Below are positions 35,701-45,801 of a DNA stretch of 64,000 nt, piece after piece. Source of the DNA: Fibrobacter sp. UWB10 (lineage in GTDB: Bacteria; Fibrobacterota; Fibrobacteria; Fibrobacterales; Fibrobacteraceae); assembly GCF_900182935.1 (NCBI RefSeq), contig NZ_FXUE01000003.1, positions 186,001 through 250,000 on the forward strand. The letters are read 5' to 3'. The position numbers and the translations under genes are program-made. The number at the start of each line of letters is the position of its first letter. Position 1 is the stretch's first letter. The notes below the pieces were generated by a model. It had not been told where the DNA came from, did no database searches, and saw only the letters and a list, made by a program, of their open reading frames with translations.

Positions 35701-37259
35701 ACAACCCGAATACCACCAGTACGCCTATTAACGGCTCCTATATCCAGAAGACTTATTCTGCCAAGGTGGCTGGTACCGAGGTTAAGGTCAGCTACGTGAC
35801 TGACAAGAAGGGTAACGTTGTAAAGCAGGCTATTGTAAACGAAAAGGGTAAGATTGATTCTATTGAAGTCATTACCGTTTCTTACGAGACTGTGATTGAC
35901 GGCAAGACGGTGACCGTTTCTTACCAGGCCGATGCCGTTACGGGTGAAGCTCTGTATGTCGATGGCAACGGTGGCTTTATTCCGACTAAGAACGTTGACA
36001 AGTCTAGCGGAATCTTCAAGGTGTCTTATGAATATGTTGACGCCAAAACGGGAAATTCTGTTGAATTGACTTACATTGTCGACAAGTCGGGCAACATGGT
36101 CAAGAACCCGGATGGCGACCGCGGCTATCAGGTGTCTTACACCTATGTAGATAAGTATGGCAATGCGGCCAAGCAGGCTGTGTTTGTGGTGCTCGACCAG
36201 ACAGTTCCTGTGGTTGAAATCCTTTCGCCGACCAGAATGCAGGTTATCCGTTCCAACTTCGTGAATGTCAAGTGGACGGTTGATGGCGTGGAGCAGGATA
36301 CGCTTGTTCTGCAGGGGCTTGAAAAGGGTGTGAACACCATTGTGCGCTTCTACAAGGATAAGGCCGGTAACGAAGTCTACGATTCTGTAGTCGTGATTAT
36401 GAAGGATAGTAGGGATATCGAAATTGCGGTGGAACAGCCCGTAACGACTGTTTCCAAGGATAAAGTAGACGAATACTATGCCAAGAACCCGCCCAAGAAG
36501 GGTGAAACCTTTGCTGTGAGCATCAGGAACCCCACGACCGAAGAAGAAGTGGAAACCTTGATTGGTGGCAGCTTCAAGACCAAGGAAGGTAGCGGTAAGG
36601 AACCGTATCCGGGTGTCAAGGGTACCAAGCATTTGGGACCGACCCTTGTCATGGATGTCAAGCTCCCGACGGTGAATGGTGTTAGCGGTCTTGCAACACT
36701 GGATGATTTGATCCTCCCGAATGGCAAGATTTCGAGCAAGGGTATCGGAATCGATACGTCTAAACTCGACCAAAACGCCAAGGAATTCTACGAGGAATTC
36801 ACTGTGGAAGAATACGTGAGCCGTTTCTGCGAAGATGGAACCAAAATTCCGAGCGATTTGAGCCAGTTTAACTTGTACAAGTCTAAATTGCGCATGAAGA
36901 TTTGGGTCTATACCTCGCTGGGTAACTTTGTGAACTTCTTCGATTTCACTCAGGAATTGAACGATCCGGACTATACGAACGAAGCTGGCGTTCTGCAGAT
37001 GTTCTTTGAAATGAAACCGGACAAGGATGGTTACGTACATGCCAAGAACAAGAAACTGCTTGCTACGGGCGCCTATGTATATAAAGTAGAGGCTAACCTG
37101 CGTAACCAGTTACGTTGTACTATTCCGGACCAGTCATACAATCCGGTGAAGAACTCGGGCGACGGTTTCGGTACTTCGACCAAGCGTAAGGGCGATGTCA
37201 TTAAGTCGAATGACGAACTCCTGAAACCCTTCGGTTACAAGCGCCCTGCAAACAAGTAA
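32703..37259 (+). CDS. Giant cadherin-repeat cell-surface protein (copy 1)
   Basis: 1518 aa. GGGGG lies 5-9 bases before the ATG; signal peptide ends near residue 26 (ASAA). An N-terminal module (~30-385) with LGGPIYIGGSINFG and repeated glycine strands resembles choice-of-anchor-type beta-helical domains. A Calx-beta-like domain (~390-520, KIDEGTDSKPGKETFRIII) is followed by three cadherin-like repeats (~525-830) with calcium-type linkers NEDP and NENP. Then come Ig-like sheets with a Cys-rich stretch (~850-890), a segment with alternating VSYETVIDGKTVTVSY units (~1000-1150), and a C-terminal ~280-aa region shared with the next gene (LIGGSFKTKEGSGKEPYPG..., YTSLGNFV..., GAYVYKVE, ends FGYKRP). 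Probably an adhesin; secretion route likely type IX. Confidence 0.8.
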   Translation: MVRVNNVKNFLNKLWLVLIVAGVASAANVEPLVFDSLTTYYTDLTNVSDPATMDTALKARHQKYWDKLMTFKMWGSFGIKMGHAEAPDVNGAIGTAHGDMNLINGDHHLGGPIYIGGSINFGDGPDRFLSGPVRTTGDFAVGQNGGNFVGTYCVESRATFVKDEVVTIGRLSQGGSAKIGYCSYDSIPEVPTYLTIPDVPALPAKPKLYVEDFVVPAGKTYAIDVPAEANAKNMFDLYINGSIVLQDNAKLHIRMQSSKSLARIFMNGTVKVSSGSQIQVVYVDGGALYDTTGIGSWSNITDSVMVENKDYAGNVLFHCKDDLTWPSMNGNAAFYQGSFLSKGTINVNSNLTLAGQLLGNWLETGHEFDGKSFRYVPFDPPVLQTAEGVKTYLVEGHKQDTVKIALDKEATTLIDFEYCFDFQGTVDGKDPNGLAARADITTENIPLFNGTECVNPGKAYFDVGSKNLRTPIILVANDDKIDEGTDSKPGKETFRIIIQNLNAATLKDGSHDGYITLEISDPDLDPLKFKKDTLHAVNENPLNGTVIDTLRGVHGIVGCPACVYSISDTSHYSDYVTVTDSGYVLVKDSTIFDFEKIQYIDIQVHVEDVDNKMKADTTIIIPIGNVNEDPILEDQEFEVDEHRAPGTVVGTLEWGENDSVPVFRQDVFTAVGGDTAFFAVSPTGVITTKKEFDYETEPDSYTIEVKLADKNDPTLFVIKPVVINIRNVNENPKITTDTISVTENSPKGTVVDTLKAIDYDLDDTVLTWTLINDPSKCFDLSTDGVVTLKCSDIDYEKTPVISIRVKVEDQHGGYDTKIITVNVRDIPSPLVEIVEASNEDSTWIKPEDPIYTNEDSLNVCWEVNRKNMTCGDTTLVPGRNEICKEVCDVDGFEGCAEDCLIVYYSDISPVVTISAATDANLGGNIYTIVEQTASSDTNVYVKDTVNEITVTIVDNDPQKSKSDTTRFTIPVDLSKKIDVPQKTYDALSNVAKQTVSLDIDNPNTTSTPINGSYIQKTYSAKVAGTEVKVSYVTDKKGNVVKQAIVNEKGKIDSIEVITVSYETVIDGKTVTVSYQADAVTGEALYVDGNGGFIPTKNVDKSSGIFKVSYEYVDAKTGNSVELTYIVDKSGNMVKNPDGDRGYQVSYTYVDKYGNAAKQAVFVVLDQTVPVVEILSPTRMQVIRSNFVNVKWTVDGVEQDTLVLQGLEKGVNTIVRFYKDKAGNEVYDSVVVIMKDSRDIEIAVEQPVTTVSKDKVDEYYAKNPPKKGETFAVSIRNPTTEEEVETLIGGSFKTKEGSGKEPYPGVKGTKHLGPTLVMDVKLPTVNGVSGLATLDDLILPNGKISSKGIGIDTSKLDQNAKEFYEEFTVEEYVSRFCEDGTKIPSDLSQFNLYKSKLRMKIWVYTSLGNFVNFFDFTQELNDPDYTNEAGVLQMFFEMKPDKDGYVHAKNKKLLATGAYVYKVEANLRNQLRCTIPDQSYNPVKNSGDGFGTSTKRKGDVIKSNDELLKPFGYKRPANK

Positions 37260-37282
37260 ATCTTTTTCTGAATAAATGAAAG

Positions 37283-37305
37283 AACCCGGTTCAGCCGGGT
37301 TTTTT
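37283..37305 (+). terminator. Terminator after surface-protein copy 1
   Basis: AACCCGG/CCGGGTT stem with TTCAG loop, then TTTTTA. The rest of the 290-bp gap before 37550 is AT-rich and holds a TATCTTT box at 37488-37494 that may be the next promoter. Confidence 0.9.
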
Positions 37306-37549
37306 ATATGGTTCCCGTTTATTTTGTTTTTAAATTTTTACAAAGCAAGGCTTTTTACGTGCAAAAAAGCGTGCCTCGTGTCACAAAATATTGCGTTTTT
37401 GATAAAAAGTGAGTTTCCTGTTGATAAAATGTATGATTTGTATACGATTTATTTAAATATGGTATTGTAATAATTATAAAAGTTTTGTATCTTTTATGTA
37501 GGAAATATTTAAGGGGTGTATTATACTCATTCCTTATTGGAGTAAAAAT

Positions 37550-40500
37550 ATGTGGTTTGGAAAGAAAAAGCTAATAAATTTAGCCATTGCACTGGCTATG
37601 TCGGTCCCCGCTCTTGCAGCGGATCTTGAACCGTTCCATTTTGCAAATGCTGGATCTTCTCATGATGCCCAACAAGCATTTTGGAACAATTTAATGAAAT
37701 ATAAGGTGTTCGGCGCCCATGGCATTACCTTCTTGGGCGGTGAAATCTTTGTTACGGATAGTTCGGGCTGGTTTGGTACCGCTGACGGCAACTTTGATAT
37801 GGGTGGTGCCAACAAAAAACATACTATTGGTGGACCAGTCTTGATTGGTGGAAAGATTATTTTAAGTAATGGTCAAGATACGCTTTCTACGGGACCTGTT
37901 TTGGTTACCGGAGGTATTGAAAAATCGCCTGTAGCAAGCTGGGATGCACCGAACGTTGTCAAAGGAACGCAGTGCCTAGATGGCAGTGTTTTTGCTGATT
38001 ACACTGCGCTTGTTGGCGGCTACAATACATATAGCTCTTGTCCGATAAAAGACAAGTATTATATTAACGAAAAACTGACAATCCCTACTATTCCTGGTCC
38101 TATAGCCGAACATGATTCGATGGTTCTGAATAATAACCTGAGGGTTATTGATGTTCCTAAAGCAAGTGCTTCTGATCCGGCATCGTATGATTACTACATA
38201 AAGGGTATTAAGTTTGAAAATAACAGTGTCCTTGTTGTAAGAATGCCGCATGGTGGCCGTTTAACCCGAATCTTTGTGGGTGAATATGGCCTAGATATGG
38301 GATCTGCGCATCCCAAGATTCGTATTGTATATATGAATGAGAATGCTACATGGAACGGTTCGTGGGGTGCTCTGCCAACATATAATGCGAATTCAAAAGA
38401 GTGGTCTGCTACTAATGCAACCGTTGTGCAGAATGAGGATTATTCAGGTAATTTGCTGATTTATACAGGCGGTAATTTGTCATGGGGAGCTTTGGTTGCT
38501 CAGGACTCCATGGAAGGAACCTTTATATCGTCTCAGGAAATCTATATCAAACAGCATATGACTTTAGCTGGTCAATTGCTTGCAAATACTGTTAAGATCG
38601 ATGCTCAATTTGATGGCACTGGTTTCCGCTTTGTTCCGTTTGATCCGGATACATTGGATCCGACTGCTCTTGCTAAAGGCCGTTTCCCTGAAAATGGAGA
38701 AGATGTCGAAGTTCCTATACAACTTGATTCTAATGCTCAGGTTGATGTGCATTTCAAGTATTGCTTTGATGTAGATATGAATCAAAGTGGATATGCTAAT
38801 AAGAATGACTTTAATATAACGCAGAAAGCGAAATTCCCGATTTGTTCTAAGGGAGAAAGGGGATCTGTTATGATTCCGATGAATTCGCTTGTCCCGTCTG
38901 CGGATACGAAGGTCTATATAAACGTGGCCAAGGATACCGATAAGGAAGGCGATGAAAAGCTTGTCCTAAGAATTTATGATTTGACTGGCGCTGTTATGCC
39001 AGGTGACACACTGCGTGAAGGTGCGTTTGAATTGACTATTGTAGACATGAATGGCCCTGAATTTAATGATAAGGTGTCCTCATATAATGTTAATGAAAAT
39101 ACGGCTGCAACGACTGTATTTGCAACGATTCCTATCAAGAATGTTGATGTCGCCGCTGCTGATATTGATAATTTCAAACTTATTGTTGATGGTAGTGACG
39201 CGACTGCGGCAAAATCCTTATTCAACTTTGAATTGGTGAAGAAAGCCATCAAAAATTCTGATGTCTATGATACCGCTTATATTGTGATGTCTGTTAAGAC
39301 TGCTGATCTTAACTACGAAGAGTTGACGAAAACTTCTTTCAAGCTTACATTCCGTTTGGATGATAACGGAACTATTAGTGATTCTACGACTCGTACCATT
39401 AACGTGATTGACGTGAACGAAAAGCCGGCTGTTTCTGATACTACGTTTAGCATTAAAGAAAACCCGAAGAAAAATGCTACTGTTGGTACTGTGAAGGCTA
39501 CGGATCCTGATACCAAGAATCCTACGAAGTTCGGTCATTTGGAATATGTCTTGGTTGATACCTCTGTTCCGTTTAATGTGGGTTCCTCGACGGGTGTAAT
39601 TACTGTTCGTGATTCTACAAAGTTGGATTACGAAGCGTTGAAAGATCAGGACTACAAGTTTACTTTTGATGTGAAAGTTAAAAACTGCGAACAGGCAAGT
39701 AATGGTGCTTGGACGCTGAATTGCTTGGATACAATCTCTCATGTCATTGTTAAGGTGCTTGATGTCAATGAACCTCCGCATATCATTGATGATGGTCATG
39801 ATCTCGAAGTGGATGAAAATACGCCGAGTGGTACTCTTGTTTTCGATGTTACTACGGGTGGTTCCGCTAAAATTGAAGTCGTTGATGTTGACGGGATTGA
39901 CGATGCATCGAAATTGTCTGTTACCCTGGTGGGAATCGACAATGTGACTGGCAAGCCGACTGCAGAAGAATTGTTCAAAACACCGATTCATCCGACGGAA
40001 GATCCTGCGACCGGAAAAATGGTGTTAGTTGTTGCGGTTAATGATGCTAGCTTGCTGGATTATGAAACCGTAAAGTCTTATTATACTGTAAAACTTATTG
40101 TGACGGATCATGATGGTGCAAAGGATTCTGTTACAAAGAAGCTTGTCGTTAACGACGTTAACGAAGCTCCGGAAATCACGGGTGTTCGTGGATTGAATGA
40201 TGGCTTTACCGGTACTACAAGAGAAGATTTCACCTTGTATCCGAAGGAAAACTTGGGCAAGAATGCCTCGGTTGGCGTTGTCCAGGCTAAAGATCCTGAT
40301 ACCAAGAATGTTACGAAGTACGGCCATCTTGAGTATAGAATTATTCCTGATGCCTCTAATCCGGTTCCGTTCACAATGAAGGGCGGTACAGGCTATAGTA
40401 CAGACTCGACCATCTATGTAAGCGATTCTACAAAGATGAATCACGAAGATGGTATTGTGTACTCGTTTAAAGTGGAAACTGCCAACTGCTTGAAGAACGC

Positions 40501-43500
40501 TTCGACGGGTAAGTATACGCAGTCTTGCTTGTATGACACTGCTTTGGTTACCGTGAAAATTCAGAATGTTCCGGAAGATCCGAAAATCCAGTGCTATACG
40601 GGCGATACGAATTGTAACGGTCCGTATGATGTGAAGGAAAATACGGCTTTGAACACTCTCGTTCATGCATTCCAGATTGTTGACCCAGATAAGGACCAGG
40701 CTAAAAACATGGACTCCGTTTGGCTTGCAGACAGGAAGAGCGGTGGCAAGGCTGGTGACTACTTCAAGGCTGTCACTAGTGGTGATTCGTTGAAGATTGT
40801 GGTGAAGAGCAATATCAACTATGAAACAATTAAAGACACGATTTACAATGTAAGAGTGACTATTAAGGATAAAGATGGCAAGACTGCTTACATTGACCGT
40901 ACGATTAATATTGTTGATGTGAACGAAAAACCGGCTTTTGCAAGCAAGGATACGACGATTTCTGTTAAGGAAAATACGCCTAACAAGACTGTTGTTGGTT
41001 CGTTGCCGGCTACTGACCCGGATATTAAGCATGTCAGGGAATTCGGTCACCTCGAATACTCCATTATTGACCGTGTTGCAAAGAATATCCCGTTCGACAT
41101 GGAATCCAATAAAATTGTCGTGACCGATGTTAGCCGTTTGGATTATGAAGCTCTGCAGCCTACGGCTAAGTTCTCCTTCTATGTCCAGGTGGCAAACTGC
41201 GAACTGAATACTTCGACGAACAAGTATACTGGCGCCTGCCTCTATGACACCGCCAAGGTGACGCTCTCTGTGACCGACGAACCTGAAAAGACGGAAATTA
41301 TTCCTGACTGTAAGGGTGACAGCTGCACCGTATGCACTGGCCCAGATTGCCACGACATTGTGGATTCGCTCTGCAAGGGTCCGAATTGCACCGGTGTTCA
41401 TACTCACGATTCTGTCTTGACTCTGGCCGTAAAGGAAAATGTTCCGACTGGTTACAAGATTATCGACTACTTGGTTTCTGACGAAGACGTTGGAACTGGC
41501 CACAAGGATACGCTGGTAGCCTCCTTCAAGAATACAAATAAGTCTGGTGCTGACAGCCTGTTCAAGATTGCAATGGTAAAGGTTGGAGGCCAGTGGAGAG
41601 TCGTGGTATCCGTAAAGGATGGCAGCAAGCTCGACTACGAAAAGGTCAAGGACAAACATGCGATTACGATTTACGTTAGCGACCCTGACGATCCGGCCGG
41701 TATGGGAGACTCCATCCGTCGTATTATCGAGGTTGTCGACGTGAACGAAGCTCCGAAGGCTAAAGATGCTGACCTGAAGCCCGAAGAAAACCTGCCGAAG
41801 GGTACGGTCATTGGCAAGTTGGATGTCTCTGAACCGGATACCAAGCATGTCAGGGAATTTGGCCACTTGGAATACTCCATTATCGGTAAGGATTCCACCT
41901 TCGCATTCGTGATGGATTCCAACAAGGTTAAGGTAAATGATCCGTCCAAGATGGACTACGAATTGGCCGTTCATAAGTACGTGTTCAATGTCTTGATTTC
42001 AAACTGCGAATTTGATTCGACCTCTGGCAAGTATGATGGCGCCTGCTTGTACGATACCGCCAAGGTGACGGTTGACATTCAGGATGTCAATGAAAAGCCG
42101 AAGATTATCATTGACGGTCCTGTCCCGGATGGCGATGACGATTCCGATACTCTCTGCGTTGCCGTCTGCGATACTACAGACCGTGGCGTCAAGAGTAAGG
42201 ATTCTATTCTTACCATTGGTGTCAGGGAAAACCCCGACAATCCGAATGGAACAAAGAAGATTATTACTCCGACGGGTATGATCTTGTTCCAGTATCATGT
42301 TGCCGACGAAGATACCAACCATGCTACTGGTGCTAAGGTAACTTGGTTCGACGCAGGTTCTTCTATCTCGAGTGTGAGCAAGAAGGGTTCCGACCTATTT
42401 ACGATTGCTTACGACTCTGTAAAACATGTGATTACGGTTCGCGTCAAGGACGAAAAGCTGCTTGACTATGAGGCTCTTAGAAATGCAACTTCTCGTAATG
42501 ATCCGGATCCGGAATACACGATGGGTATTGTCGTGACTGACCCGAAGGGCCTGGCCGATACGCTTTATCGTAAGATTCGCGTGACGGACGAAAATGAAAA
42601 GCCGCTGTTCGATGTATGGCCGCTCGTTATTACCGAAAACAATAAGATCAATGATTCCCTTGGTCACGTGGAACACCCGAGCGATATCGACTCCATGTCT
42701 AGGAACCCGGATCTGTACGATAACGGTTTCAAGATGACGGGTGGTGATACCTCTTTGTTCTGGCTCGACAAGGACTCTACGGACTTGATGCGTGTCATGA
42801 TTCGCGCGAATGTTGTGCTTGACTGCGAAAACGGTCAGTATACCTGCGGTCAGGACTCCATGTATTGGGTGTACATGACGTATGGCGATACAACCCTCAG
42901 GACTGTATACACTGACCTGAAGATTCCTGTCAAGTTGATTGACTTGGATGAAGCGCCTGTGGTTCTGACCGATACTATCGGTGTCGACGAAAATTCGCCG
43001 AAGGGTACCGTTGTCGATACCATCAAGTGGTCTGACGTTGACCGTTTCGATACCGTAATGACCTTCAAGATTGCGAAGGATCCGACCGGTTGCTTCGAAA
43101 TCGACAACATTACGGGTGAAATTACGGTTAAAAAGAACAAGTGTGCCGGTCTTGACTACGAAAAGAATCCGACTGTTAAGATCGATGTCGCTATCACTGA
43201 CATGGTGAATGTTCCGGACAGCTTGTACGATGATAACTGCAAGTGCCAGTTGATTTCTGCCAAGAATGGTCCGATTACCACCACGAAGACTATCGTGGTC
43301 AACATCCACGACATTAACGAACCGCCTTCTATTTCGGATAAGACGATTGCTGTGCCGGAATCTACCACGGTATGGTCTGTGATTGATACGGTGAAGGCTA
43401 CCGATCCGGATAAGAAGAAGGAATTCAGCCAGCTGACCTACACGATTGTGGACGGTGACTCTGCTGTATTCCAGATTGACCCGAAGACGGGTGTGCTGGT

Positions 43501-45697
43501 TCTGAAGGATACCTTGGATTACGAAAGCAAGAAGGATTACGTAATCTATGTCCAGGTGGATGACGGCGAATTTGCCGATACCGCCAAGGTCAAGATTAAC
43601 GTGACGAACGTGCCTGAATACTCTAAGGTGATTATCACTCAGTACGATAACGTTGATTCTACCTGGACTTACCCGGATACGGTCTATACGAACGTCCAGA
43701 AGGGTGTGCTTACCTGGCGCCAGGATGACGAAATCGTATCTGTGGATACCACGCTCAAGAAGGGCAAGAACGTCATTATCATTACCTACAAGGATCCGAA
43801 GAAGGACTTCCCGGGCAAGGATACGGTTGTCATTATGTACAACAACGATGTTCCGTCTGTCGAAGTTTCTGCAAAGATCAAGCATATCGACGCCGAAAAC
43901 GTGTTCACGATTGTTGAAAATACCGGTGAAAAGGATTCTACAATCTACGTCAACCAGCCGCGTGATTCCGTGTTCGTGCACGTGAAGGATGCTGCCAACA
44001 AGCGTGATACTTCGTTCGCTCTCGAAGTGGATTTGGAACCGGTTAACGTGTCTAACGCTCTCCTGAATAAGATGAGCTCTATTGCCGACAGCAAGCTGAT
44101 GCTTGATGAAACCCCGACCGGCCCTGTGACCCGCGCATTGGTCAACGATTCTGCCGTGAAGGTTTCTTACAACCAGGTTGTCGGTAACGATACGGTGACG
44201 GTGTCTTACATGCTCGACAAGAATGGCGAACCGATTCTGGTTCCGGTAACGAATGAAAAGGGCAAGACTCAGTCTCGCGAAATTATCACCGTTACCTATA
44301 AGACCAAGATTGGCAAGCGTGAAGTTGAACTTTCTTACCAGGCCGACGCTATGACGGGTGAAATCCTTGCAAAGGGTCCGTCCGGCGAACTCATGGTACA
44401 GGGCGCTTCTACTGCCAAGTACTCTACGAAGAAGTGTAAGAAGGATTCGACCTGCGTTAAGAACCCGAATGTGGGCGAAGGTATCTTTACGGTGACTACC
44501 ACAAGCATCGATAAGCTGGGCAGCCCGACGGTGGTGTCCTACGCTATCGACGAAAAGGGTAACATGGTCAAGAACGCCGAAGGCGATATCGGTTACTCCG
44601 TGACCTACACCTATAAGAACATCTATGGCAACTTCGCTATCGAATCTGTGTTCATCGTGCTTGACCAGACCTTCCCGGTTGTCGAAATCTTGTCTCCGGG
44701 TAAGGGCCAGGTGATCCGTTCCAACTACGTGGAAGTGGTTTGGACTGTTAACGGTGTCAAGCAGGATACCTTGACGATGCAGGGCCTTGAAAAGGGCTTG
44801 AACCCCATTGTCCGCTTCTTCCGCGACAAGGCTGGTAACGAAGCTTCTGATACGGTGGCTGTGATCATGAAGGATAGCAAGAGTGTTGATATCTCTGTTG
44901 TGAATCCGGTGACCGAAATGGACAAGGAAAAGGTTGAAGAATACTATGCCGATCATGCTCCGAAGAAGGGTCAGACCTTTGCTGTGAGCATCAAGAACCC
45001 GACTACCGAAGAAGAAGTGGAAACTTTGATCGGTGGCTCGTTCAAGACGAAGAAGGGTAGCGGCAAGGAACCGTATCCAGGCAAGGATACCCAGCATTTG
45101 GGCCCGACTCTCGCCATGGATATCAAGCTCCCGGTCGTGTACGGTGTTCGTGGCCTTGCAACGATGGATGACTTGATGACTTCTGACGGTATGATTCCGC
45201 TTGAAGGCGTTGATGCCAAGAATAGCCACAAGATTTCTGCTGAAGAATACGTTGAAAAGTACTGCGAAGACGGTACCAAGGTTCCGACCGATTTCAGCCA
45301 GTTCAACTTGTACGATTCCAAGCTGAGCGTCAAGATCTGGGTGTACACCTCGCTCGGTAACTTCGTGGATTACTTCAGCTTCAAGCAGGATCTGAATGAC
45401 CCGACGTTCACTGATGACGCTGGCTTACTCCAGATGTACTTTGAACAGAAACCGGATAAGGATGGCTATGTGAAGGCTGATAACGGTAAGCTGTATGCAA
45501 CGGGTGCCTACGTCTATAAGGTTGAAGCATCCCTGCGTTCTAAGCTCCGTTGTACGCTCCCGGCTTCGGACTACAGCTATGAACAGGAACAGAAGACTGG
45601 TGATGGCTTTAGCTCCTCTGCAAAGCGTAAGGGCGATGTCGTGAAGAATAGCGATGATCTCCTGAAGTCCTTCGGTTACCGCCGTCCGAGAAATTAA
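37550..45697 (+). CDS. Giant cadherin-repeat cell-surface protein (copy 2)
   Basis: 2715 aa. GGAG precedes the ATG; signal peptide ends at about residue 24 (ALAA). It has the same plan as the preceding gene: N-terminal glycine-strand module (IGGPVLIGGKIILSNG), Calx-beta-like domain (DTDKEGDEKLVLRIYD), then about twelve cadherin-like repeats (~500-2020) joined by DVNExP-type linkers (NEKPAV, NEPPHI, NEAPEI, NEKPAF, NEAPKA, NEKPLF, DEAPVV, NEPPSI). Several share the block KHVREFGHLEYSII, so they arose by recent internal duplication. A Cys-rich insert (CKGDSCTVCTGPDC...) sits near 1250-1285. The C-terminal third matches copy 1 closely and ends FGYRRPRN. Calcium-stiffened adhesion stalk is the best inference. 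Confidence 0.82.
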   Translation: MWFGKKKLINLAIALAMSVPALAADLEPFHFANAGSSHDAQQAFWNNLMKYKVFGAHGITFLGGEIFVTDSSGWFGTADGNFDMGGANKKHTIGGPVLIGGKIILSNGQDTLSTGPVLVTGGIEKSPVASWDAPNVVKGTQCLDGSVFADYTALVGGYNTYSSCPIKDKYYINEKLTIPTIPGPIAEHDSMVLNNNLRVIDVPKASASDPASYDYYIKGIKFENNSVLVVRMPHGGRLTRIFVGEYGLDMGSAHPKIRIVYMNENATWNGSWGALPTYNANSKEWSATNATVVQNEDYSGNLLIYTGGNLSWGALVAQDSMEGTFISSQEIYIKQHMTLAGQLLANTVKIDAQFDGTGFRFVPFDPDTLDPTALAKGRFPENGEDVEVPIQLDSNAQVDVHFKYCFDVDMNQSGYANKNDFNITQKAKFPICSKGERGSVMIPMNSLVPSADTKVYINVAKDTDKEGDEKLVLRIYDLTGAVMPGDTLREGAFELTIVDMNGPEFNDKVSSYNVNENTAATTVFATIPIKNVDVAAADIDNFKLIVDGSDATAAKSLFNFELVKKAIKNSDVYDTAYIVMSVKTADLNYEELTKTSFKLTFRLDDNGTISDSTTRTINVIDVNEKPAVSDTTFSIKENPKKNATVGTVKATDPDTKNPTKFGHLEYVLVDTSVPFNVGSSTGVITVRDSTKLDYEALKDQDYKFTFDVKVKNCEQASNGAWTLNCLDTISHVIVKVLDVNEPPHIIDDGHDLEVDENTPSGTLVFDVTTGGSAKIEVVDVDGIDDASKLSVTLVGIDNVTGKPTAEELFKTPIHPTEDPATGKMVLVVAVNDASLLDYETVKSYYTVKLIVTDHDGAKDSVTKKLVVNDVNEAPEITGVRGLNDGFTGTTREDFTLYPKENLGKNASVGVVQAKDPDTKNVTKYGHLEYRIIPDASNPVPFTMKGGTGYSTDSTIYVSDSTKMNHEDGIVYSFKVETANCLKNASTGKYTQSCLYDTALVTVKIQNVPEDPKIQCYTGDTNCNGPYDVKENTALNTLVHAFQIVDPDKDQAKNMDSVWLADRKSGGKAGDYFKAVTSGDSLKIVVKSNINYETIKDTIYNVRVTIKDKDGKTAYIDRTINIVDVNEKPAFASKDTTISVKENTPNKTVVGSLPATDPDIKHVREFGHLEYSIIDRVAKNIPFDMESNKIVVTDVSRLDYEALQPTAKFSFYVQVANCELNTSTNKYTGACLYDTAKVTLSVTDEPEKTEIIPDCKGDSCTVCTGPDCHDIVDSLCKGPNCTGVHTHDSVLTLAVKENVPTGYKIIDYLVSDEDVGTGHKDTLVASFKNTNKSGADSLFKIAMVKVGGQWRVVVSVKDGSKLDYEKVKDKHAITIYVSDPDDPAGMGDSIRRIIEVVDVNEAPKAKDADLKPEENLPKGTVIGKLDVSEPDTKHVREFGHLEYSIIGKDSTFAFVMDSNKVKVNDPSKMDYELAVHKYVFNVLISNCEFDSTSGKYDGACLYDTAKVTVDIQDVNEKPKIIIDGPVPDGDDDSDTLCVAVCDTTDRGVKSKDSILTIGVRENPDNPNGTKKIITPTGMILFQYHVADEDTNHATGAKVTWFDAGSSISSVSKKGSDLFTIAYDSVKHVITVRVKDEKLLDYEALRNATSRNDPDPEYTMGIVVTDPKGLADTLYRKIRVTDENEKPLFDVWPLVITENNKINDSLGHVEHPSDIDSMSRNPDLYDNGFKMTGGDTSLFWLDKDSTDLMRVMIRANVVLDCENGQYTCGQDSMYWVYMTYGDTTLRTVYTDLKIPVKLIDLDEAPVVLTDTIGVDENSPKGTVVDTIKWSDVDRFDTVMTFKIAKDPTGCFEIDNITGEITVKKNKCAGLDYEKNPTVKIDVAITDMVNVPDSLYDDNCKCQLISAKNGPITTTKTIVVNIHDINEPPSISDKTIAVPESTTVWSVIDTVKATDPDKKKEFSQLTYTIVDGDSAVFQIDPKTGVLVLKDTLDYESKKDYVIYVQVDDGEFADTAKVKINVTNVPEYSKVIITQYDNVDSTWTYPDTVYTNVQKGVLTWRQDDEIVSVDTTLKKGKNVIIITYKDPKKDFPGKDTVVIMYNNDVPSVEVSAKIKHIDAENVFTIVENTGEKDSTIYVNQPRDSVFVHVKDAANKRDTSFALEVDLEPVNVSNALLNKMSSIADSKLMLDETPTGPVTRALVNDSAVKVSYNQVVGNDTVTVSYMLDKNGEPILVPVTNEKGKTQSREIITVTYKTKIGKREVELSYQADAMTGEILAKGPSGELMVQGASTAKYSTKKCKKDSTCVKNPNVGEGIFTVTTTSIDKLGSPTVVSYAIDEKGNMVKNAEGDIGYSVTYTYKNIYGNFAIESVFIVLDQTFPVVEILSPGKGQVIRSNYVEVVWTVNGVKQDTLTMQGLEKGLNPIVRFFRDKAGNEASDTVAVIMKDSKSVDISVVNPVTEMDKEKVEEYYADHAPKKGQTFAVSIKNPTTEEEVETLIGGSFKTKKGSGKEPYPGKDTQHLGPTLAMDIKLPVVYGVRGLATMDDLMTSDGMIPLEGVDAKNSHKISAEEYVEKYCEDGTKVPTDFSQFNLYDSKLSVKIWVYTSLGNFVDYFSFKQDLNDPTFTDDAGLLQMYFEQKPDKDGYVKADNGKLYATGAYVYKVEASLRSKLRCTLPASDYSYEQEQKTGDGFSSSAKRKGDVVKNSDDLLKSFGYRRPRN

Positions 45698-45722
45698 TCG
45701 CTAAAATAAAGACCTTGAATTT

Positions 45723-45746
45723 AACCCCGGCTAGGCCGGGGTTTTC
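45723..45746 (+). terminator. Terminator after surface-protein copy 2
   Basis: AACCCCGGC/GCCGGGGTT stem with TAG loop, then TT. Confidence 0.9.
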
Positions 45747-45748
45747 TG

Positions 45749-45775
45749 TTTTTTACATGCAAAAAGTGTATCTTT
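45749..45775 (+). promoter_or_regulatory. Promoter-like element before LplT-Aas copy 2
   Basis: TTTTTTACA, 11 bases, TATCTTT; same layout as at 14701 and 49644. It directly follows the terminator and ends 27 bases before the ATG at 45802. Confidence 0.4.
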
Positions 45776-45801
45776 TACCCCATAAATCCAAGGAATTAGA
45801 A

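Noticed and set aside
42395-45229. 944-codon minus-strand frame opposite giant surface protein 2
   Set aside because: Antisense shadow; similar shadows lie opposite the other giant gene, and no start site or domain is visible.
37550-45697. Repeated units as a possible CRISPR or tandem DNA repeat array
   Set aside because: Repeats are diverged protein domains of about 300 bp, with no short identical repeats or spacers.
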